Assembly: GCF_904846155.1 (NCBI RefSeq)
Contig: NZ_CAJGZP010000001.1
Coordinates: 2,666,001-2,730,000, forward strand
Source: Psychrobacter fulvigenes
Lineage (GTDB): Bacteria > Pseudomonadota > Gammaproteobacteria > Pseudomonadales > Moraxellaceae
Reading direction: 5' to 3'
Length of the DNA: 64,000 nucleotides
Shown: one piece after another, positions 59,695 to 64,000 of the stretch
How the letters are laid out: every line of letters starts with the position of its first letter
Position numbering within the stretch: position 1 is the stretch's first letter
Program-made: the position numbers and the translations under genes
Notes under the pieces: model-generated
What the model was told of the DNA's origin: nothing
Database searches by the model: none
The model's input: only the letters and a program-made list of their open reading frames with translations

Positions 59695-59808
59695 TTTTAT
59701 TACTCGCATCCGGATAGCGAATACTTCAACGTCGGTAAAATCGACCGCGACCAGTTGGAGGATTATGCTGCCTGTAAGGATTTGAATATCAAAATAGATA
59801 AGAATTGA
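59695..59808 (+). pseudogene. metH: Second copy of the metH 3' end (remnant)
   Basis: Starting right after the vapC stop, the frame reads [16 protein letters not shown] then DRDQLEDYAACKDLNIKIDK and stops at TGA 59808. The first part is nearly identical in DNA and protein to the intact metH at 58819-58866; the rest is a divergent MetH C-terminus. It has no start codon. It shows that vapBC sits inside what was the end of metH. Confidence 0.85.
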
Positions 59809-59924
59809 TTGAATCTGAATATATAGATTTAATGCTGTTTATACAAAAGTTTACTTCTAGTAGGAAGTTCTATTTTTTATTAGTCCTAGTACGTATGGGG
59901 AACAATGTCATTGTTGATAATAAG

Positions 59925-60878
59925 TTAGAGCTGACCCTCAAGTTTCTTTTCTAACTTAGCTTGAGTTTGAAATACGAACTTTGGTATCTTTTGATTTAAT
60001 TGTTTTACATATTGAGCTTTGCCTTTAAGAGAGTAATACTCATCCTTGAGTTGAGCATAAGATGCATCATCTATATGAATATCAATACCTTCACATAACT
60101 GCCTTAGCTCCATATAAAAGCTATTCTTAACGTCTGAAGTTTTTTTAAGAGCTATACCTGTGACAACTGGAATTTCGTTTGAAGTAAATCGTTTAGTTTT
60201 GCTTTCTTTAATTTCATAACCATGACGCTCTAAAATCTTACTCATTACGTTGTAGTGACTTTTATTTACAGACTTTCCTGATATCGTTATATCATCAGCA
60301 TAAACCGTAAATTTCTGCTCAAACATTTCACATTGTAGCTTCATTTCATCGAACATATCTAAATTTACCAAATTACATAGATAGACACTAATCTGACTGC
60401 CTGTAGGTAGTGAGCCATTAAGAGTACATAATTTTGACAAGAGGTACGCTATATCTTGCTCGCACTGTAATTTATGTCTAAAGAATACTCTTATTGATTC
60501 ACTACTTATATTTGAATAATAAGACTTAATATCAAAGGTCATCAATTGCTTTGAGTGTAAATGAACTTCGGCATTACTAATATGGGAGTGTCCTTTTTTT
60601 GAATAGTGGACATACTCAGGTGTTTCAATTCTTGATAATAAGTTAGCTATTCGATTGTGTACACGATACATCAGTTTTTTAGGTTCTTGGATTGGACGTC
60701 CATCTTTGTTGATACAACAATTATAAAAATCGCTATTTTCTTAACTCTCAACCAATAAACTTAGCTCTTCTTCAGTTATTTTAAGAATTGAGCAGAGTTT
60801 TTTCAAGCTTGTAACTTTATATAGCCTACATTGGTTCAAAGAGTAAACTTTATTAGCCTTTACCTTCTTTTTGCTCAT
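59925..60878 (-). pseudogene. Retron-type reverse transcriptase, interrupted by one in-frame TAA
   Basis: From ATG 60878 (GGAG 8 nt upstream) 45 codons run to TAA at 60741-60743. The same frame continues without a shift for 271 more codons. Numbering the stop as 46, the product would be about 317 aa, normal for a retron RT. Visible parts: the finger motif GRPIQEPKKLMYRVHNRIAN, the retron motif NAEVH (102-106), motif A Asp in FDIKSYYSN (116), LPTGSQIS, the catalytic YADD (193-196; bases 60291-60302) and the retron VTG (239-241). The longest ATG-started piece, 59925-60671 (248 aa), keeps YADD but lacks the finger motif. Either a recent nonsense mutation, a sequencing error or readthrough. Confidence 0.85.
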
Positions 60879-61161
60879 TTTTAATACTCCAGTCCAACAA
60901 CTTTAAAATAAAGCCTGCTGATTTTATTCTAAAGCTCTTAGATATTTTACCTTCACTTTCTAGTTGTTCTGAGAAATACAAGAGAGAAGAGACAGGTATA
61001 TCAAAGATAACTGCATAATTCTGTAAAAGCTCAATGCTTGGAGACTTTTTGCCACTTTCGATTTCAGAAAGATAAGAGTTAGAAATGTTAAGTTGTTGAG
61101 AAAGCTCATTTTGCTTCATATTGTGAAACAAACGGATTTTTTTTAATGCATTATTAAGCAT
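60853..61161 (-). CDS. XRE-family HTH regulator of the retron locus
   Basis: A 102-aa protein with a Cro/C1 helix-turn-helix at about residues 5-60 (ALKKIRLFHNMKQNELSQQL, NISNSYLSEIESGKKSPSIE) and a charged C-terminal region. ATG 61161 is preferred (GGAG 7 nt upstream); the frame extends to 61194. Its 3' end overlaps the RT start by 26 nt. It probably represses the operon through the palindrome over the promoter, or acts as part of the effector/antitoxin unit. Confidence 0.88.
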   Translation of the reverse strand: MLNNALKKIRLFHNMKQNELSQQLNISNSYLSEIESGKKSPSIELLQNYAVIFDIPVSSLLYFSEQLESEGKISKSFRIKSAGFILKLLDWSIKNEQKEGKG

Positions 61162-61204
61162 GATTAGACTCCATAACAAAACTGTTAAGGACAACGCCTA
61201 AGGG

Positions 61205-61351
61205 CTACTCATCAAAGAATCTTTCAATAAATTTAAAAATATTGAGGATACTTGATATAACCTTAAAAGCTTCTAATAACCAAAAAGGAAATCTTTTAGA
61301 CCATTTTTTACTTTTCTTAGGCGGGTGCTGATTATCAGTTGATTCTTTCAT
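61205..61351 (-). CDS. 48-aa hydrophobic miniprotein of the retron locus
   Basis: AGGAG stands 7 nt before ATG 61351. The product has a polar, basic first half (MKESTDNQHPPKKSKKWSKR) and a hydrophobic, aromatic, amphipathic second half (FPFWLLEAFKVISSILNIFK, then FIERFFDE). It lies between the structured RNA and the HTH gene, exactly where retrons carry accessory genes. It resembles small membrane-active toxins in composition, not in sequence that I recognise. Effector status is inference. Confidence 0.7.
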   Translation of the reverse strand: MKESTDNQHPPKKSKKWSKRFPFWLLEAFKVISSILNIFKFIERFFDE

Positions 61352-61368
61352 AACGTTTTCTCCTAGTC

Positions 61369-61602
61369 GATACTAGTGGAATTACTAGTATCCTCATCGC
61401 AACTAGAAAAATAGACTTAATCAGCGGTCAATCCTTACAGGTGCTTGCTTGCTCTCATTGCAAGCAAGCACCATACCGAACCATTGTAATACGTCGAGTC
61501 GAGAACGCATGAGCCCAGTAGGAGGTAGAGAAAACTAATTCTCCGCAGGTAAAATTTTACCTAATATTCATGATGAGTTATTCGTCTGTACATCAACTAA
61601 CA
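61369..61602 (-). ncRNA. Candidate retron msr-msd non-coding RNA
   Basis: Between the promoter and the miniprotein lies about 230 nt with no frame and dense structure. In transcript order: GGTAAAATTTTACC (61548-61561), a GAGAA/TTCTC hairpin (61528-61543), a perfect 13-bp stem GGTGCTTGCTTGC/GCAAGCAAGCACC with a 7-nt loop (61440-61472) and a 9-bp stem GATACTAGT/ACTAGTATC (61369-61392). Two short hairpins then a long one fits msr then msd. CTCATC (61572-61577) and GATGAG (61393-61398) could be part of the a1/a2 pairing. The branching G is not assigned. Confidence 0.6.
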
Positions 61603-61608
61603 TTCAAG

Positions 61609-61637
61609 ATTATACAATTAAGAGAAAGGCTAATCAA
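61609..61637 (-). promoter_or_regulatory. Promoter of the retron operon
   Basis: On the minus strand: -35 TTGATT (61632-61637), 17-bp spacer, perfect -10 TATAAT (61609-61614). Transcription would start near 61602, immediately before the structured RNA. Confidence 0.75.
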
Positions 61638-61668
61638 TATTTATTTCGCTTATAGCGAAATAAATATT
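61636..61668. promoter_or_regulatory. Perfect 15-bp palindrome overlapping the retron -35 box
   Basis: AATATTTATTTCGCT (61636-61650) and AGCGAAATAAATATT (61654-61668) are exact inverted repeats around TAT. A further TAGCGAA half-copy follows at 61675. The position over the -35 box suggests an operator for the adjacent HTH protein. Confidence 0.6.
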
Positions 61669-62381
61669 AGCAAATAGCGAATTTTACTATTTAGGTACAT
61701 ATAGTATTAAGTTAGAAATCTACGTGCTATGGCTGTCCTTGTATAATATATAGCTGAGCTAAAGCATAAATGTTGTAAGGTGTGCTTCATGCACCTTTAA
61801 CAGTGACAATTTATAAATTGGTGCGTGGAACGTACCCTACGCCAAATTTTGCATTGCATATGCTATTTGAAGGGTTGGTTTGTTGTAGGTTGGTGTCGAG
61901 GCACGAGACCCAACAATTTATGAACCAAAAATGTTGGGGGTCGCAAGCTCCGTTCAACCTATCCGAACCTTGTTCTATAGCAAAACTTAGTTATTATTTA
62001 ATGGTTGCCTTGGGATGCGGTTTAGCCCTGATTGCAGCGGTTATCCTGCTTGGCTGGGCGAGTTGCAATGGCTTGGTTTGGGGTGGCGCGCGGAGCAGGC
62101 GACGCACCAAACCTTAGCCAATGCCTCGCCTAGACCAGCAGATATGAGCAAAAAGCAGGATTGGCTGCTTATTATTCTTTAGGTTTTAAATAAGCTATAA
62201 ACATTCTAACAGCACCGCCTCCTCTACTTTTTGAGCATGTCTCAATAAGAAATGTGGCGGTCTTCTTTTGTCTTGATTTCGGCTTATATTACTGAAGGTT
62301 GGTCACTCACCATTTAAATTCAGCATATTCCACATTCTCTACGAGAATTTGACCAGTCTAACGCCACACTACCTCAAGTTG
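61669..62381. other. Palindrome-rich stretch between the retron and the methyltransferase
   Basis: About 710 bp without a convincing gene. It has two imperfect palindromes, GGTGCGT-GGA-ACGTACC (about 61819-61835) and GTTGG-TGTC...GAC-CCAAC (about 61888-61913), of a kind common as dispersed intergenic repeats, then a GC-richer patch (62010-62130). A 111-codon frame covers them, but it starts before the repeats without a good ribosome-binding site and looks accidental. Confidence 0.45.
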
Positions 62382-63050
62382 TTAATCCAAAATAGCAGGC
62401 ATCGCCTCGCCCCAATAGTGATAACCCACGATATTGACGCCCTGAGTAAATCCTTGCTGACCCGCCACCTCAAACCCCGCCTGTGCTATCAGCTGTTCGA
62501 TATTCCTATCCAGATGACAGCCGCCCGCTATCGGCTTCCATGCTGGGGTGATGAGCTGTTGTATTTTGCCCACCCATTTGGGCTGCGGCGCTAATCCGTG
62601 CTCGGCATAATATAGGGTGCCAGTCGGTTTTAGCACGCGTCTCATCTCAGTTAGCGCTTGAATAGGATTAGGGATAGAGCACAGGGTAAAAGTCATGACG
62701 ACACTGTCAACGCTATTGTCCTCAAGAGGTAGCGTCTCAGCGGAGAGCGGTTGCGAGATAAAGTCGATGCCAGCGTTGGCAAAGCGCTCTGCTGCCAATG
62801 GATGCAGGTGCGGGTCGACGCCTATCACTTGTTTAACGGTTTGTGAGTTATAAAATCTGGCATTAAGCCCACTGCCAACACCGACCTCTAGCACTATGCC
62901 GTGGGCTTTTGGAACGATAAGCGCTCTTTGCTCGCTCACAACGTCTAATGCGCAGGCTTTGTCGATTAAGACAGGCAGGACTTTATTATTGTAGATGCTT
63001 TTGAGGCTGGGCAATTTGAAAGTTGGCTTTGAGGTTGGCTTTGATTTCAT
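62382..63050 (-). CDS. Class I SAM-dependent methyltransferase
   Basis: A 222-aa Rossmann-fold methyltransferase of the UbiE/Methyltransf_11 type. SAM motif I is GIVLEVGVGSGLNARFYNSQ, the acidic ribose-binding residue lies in VIGVDPHLHPLA, motif II is DSVVMTFTLCSIPNPIQALT and motif III LKPTGTLYYAEHGLA. ATG 63050 is chosen; the frame is open to 63128. The substrate is unknown; related proteins act on small lipids or thiols. Confidence 0.88.
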   Translation of the reverse strand: MKSKPTSKPTFKLPSLKSIYNNKVLPVLIDKACALDVVSEQRALIVPKAHGIVLEVGVGSGLNARFYNSQTVKQVIGVDPHLHPLAAERFANAGIDFISQPLSAETLPLEDNSVDSVVMTFTLCSIPNPIQALTEMRRVLKPTGTLYYAEHGLAPQPKWVGKIQQLITPAWKPIAGGCHLDRNIEQLIAQAGFEVAGQQGFTQGVNIVGYHYWGEAMPAILD

Positions 63051-63194
63051 GGCGGTCTCGGTGGGATTTGTTTCGTTTTTATACGACAATGGTTGACGTC
63101 TGTAGATCAATTCGTATTGCAAGCCCAATTAGTATCATATAATTTGAACTACCAGTAAGTACATATTTAAATCTACAAAAAATAAGGAATAGCC

Positions 63195-63611
63195 ATGAAA
63201 AATAGTTTTTTATACATCTTAGTATATAGCAATTTAAAAGTAGTGAAAATTGGTAAATCAGACAATATATCAAATAGAATTAAGACTTTGAAAAGATTCT
63301 GGGGTGAACCTGACTTTGATAGATCATACTCTCTTGAGTTATGTGAAAGTAAAGTTTATAAAATAGAGAAAGCTATGCATGCTTTATTTATTGACTATCA
63401 AGTCCCATATAATGATGGCGATGGTAAGACAGAATTTTTTAATTTGGACATTTTACCTAATATTATTGATATTCTTAACTACTATATAAATTTTCTAACA
63501 GATGGAAGCACACTAAAATATGGAATTGACCCAATTATTTCTAATGAAATTAAAAAAACAAATAACAAAGATCGAATAGTTATTAAATTTAAAAAAACCA
63601 GAGGCAGTTAA
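63195..63611 (+). CDS. GIY-YIG/T5orf172-type protein, C-terminus possibly frameshifted
   Basis: A 138-aa protein with AAGGA 7-9 nt before ATG 63195. The start SFLYILVYSNLKVVKIGKSD and the later EKAMHALFIDYQVPYN and GKTEFFNLDIL match the T5orf172/GIY-YIG nuclease-like pattern found in phage and mobile DNA. After KFKK an A7 run (63591-63597) leads to a quick stop (TRGS). With one A fewer the frame would read on as PEAVNYYIRANTFQIRENN... to a TAG at 63682-63684. Unusually AT-rich, so probably acquired. Confidence 0.75.
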   Translation: MKNSFLYILVYSNLKVVKIGKSDNISNRIKTLKRFWGEPDFDRSYSLELCESKVYKIEKAMHALFIDYQVPYNDGDGKTEFFNLDILPNIIDILNYYINFLTDGSTLKYGIDPIISNEIKKTNNKDRIVIKFKKTRGS

Positions 63612-63652
63612 CTACTACATTAGAGCAAATACATTTCAAATTAGAGAAAATA

Positions 63653-64000
63653 ATGAGAATTATATCTATTCTATTGAAATTTAGATACCAAATAGGATAC
63701 AAATATCATATAGAAGATAATCATATGATATTCTCCATAATCAACGAAAAGCTAGCAAAAAGCATAGATTTTGCAAAAACCTCTGATTTATTCGGTATTA
63801 ATTATGGTGGTTTTGATGAAAATATTTCAGGAGGAACCAGTTTTTTGAACTCAATGAGGCCTTCAATATTTAATGAACACAACATGTTAACTTTTGAAGT
63901 TCGTATTAGTAATCTAGGGCATTCTAGCGATTCTGCATATTTTTTATCGAAACTTAAGCCAATCCTGCTTTCATTACCAGAGCGTTCACCTGCATTAGAT
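63653..64000 (+). CDS. Unidentified open frame, truncated by the window edge
   Basis: From ATG 63653 a frame of 116 codons stays open to the last base. It begins MRIISILLKFRYQIGYKYHI and includes SDLFGINYGGFDENISGGTS and NMLTFEVRISNLGHSSDSAY. I do not recognise it. No strong ribosome-binding site is seen; its first 32 bases overlap the possible extended GIY-YIG frame. AT-rich like its neighbour. Confidence 0.55.
   Translation, partial: MRIISILLKFRYQIGYKYHIEDNHMIFSIINEKLAKSIDFAKTSDLFGINYGGFDENISGGTSFLNSMRPSIFNEHNMLTFEVRISNLGHSSDSAYFLSKLKPILLSLPERSPALD

Noticed and set aside
59925..60671. RT as a group II intron maturase
   Set aside because: The frame is short, lacks maturase or endonuclease domains, and carries the retron NAxxH and VTG motifs; no intron RNA domain V is visible.
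60741..60743. Stop-codon recoding (selenocysteine or pyrrolysine type) in the RT
   Set aside because: Those systems use TGA or TAG, not TAA, and no associated element is seen.
61440..61472. The 13-bp hairpin as an intrinsic terminator
   Set aside because: No run of T follows on either strand; the setting upstream of an RT operon fits an RNA structure better.
61782..62117. 111-codon frame between the retron and the methyltransferase
   Set aside because: It is built over palindromic intergenic repeats and has no ribosome-binding site. A short hydrophobic stretch in it is probably chance.

Overview
The window is a chromosomal segment of a gamma-proteobacterium of the Moraxellaceae, most likely Psychrobacter. 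The basis is the sequence style of the ribosomal proteins, moderately AT-rich DNA, the order rng-maf-mreDCB followed by gatCAB, the trpF-trpB-trpA-accD-folC-SPOR series, and intergenic repeats of a kind I associate with Psychrobacter. The genus call is recognition, not a database result.

Layout. 1-10.7 kb (minus strand): the S10 and spc ribosomal protein operons from rpsJ to the start of secY. 10.7-16.1 kb: rng, maf, mreD, mreC, mreB. 17-20.4 kb (plus): gatCAB, then tRNA-Pro(GGG). 20.9-24 kb: small or poorly characterised genes (81-aa orphan, YdhR-like, DUF1853, DUF2726). 24-31.4 kb (minus): trpF, trpB, trpA, accD, folC and a LysM/SPOR envelope protein. 31.6-37.2 kb: photolyase, then a three-gene MglA/roadblock-like module and a DUF4230 protein. 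37.8-43.3 kb: proS, queF, an ABC-2 exporter and a cytochrome c5-like protein. 43.6-44.7 kb: tRNA-Arg(CCG) and two paralogous membrane miniproteins of 28 and 27 aa behind a sigma-54-type promoter. 44.8-54.5 kb: sirtuin, adenine/adenosine deaminase, a lemA/TPM-domain cluster, an amino-acid:cation symporter and two FAS1 lipoproteins. 55.2-58.9 kb: metH.

59-64 kb is an accessory region. A vapBC toxin-antitoxin pair sits between the metH 3' end and a second, degenerate copy of that end. Next is a retron locus on the minus strand: a near-consensus promoter overlapped by a perfect palindrome, a structured non-coding RNA region, a 48-aa hydrophobic miniprotein, an XRE-type regulator, and a reverse transcriptase with the retron NAxxH, YADD and VTG motifs. 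The RT frame is broken by one in-frame TAA. The window ends with a palindrome-rich stretch, a SAM methyltransferase, a GIY-YIG/T5orf172-type protein with an apparent homopolymer frameshift, and an unidentified open frame running off the edge.

Three places look like broken or recently altered genes. At the rplX/rplE junction, rplX has lost its expected stop and the first 24 codons of rplE are one base out of frame. The retron RT has an in-frame stop. The GIY-YIG gene has an A7 tract that shifts its C-terminus. Each is a sequencing error, a real mutation or recoding; the read data would decide.
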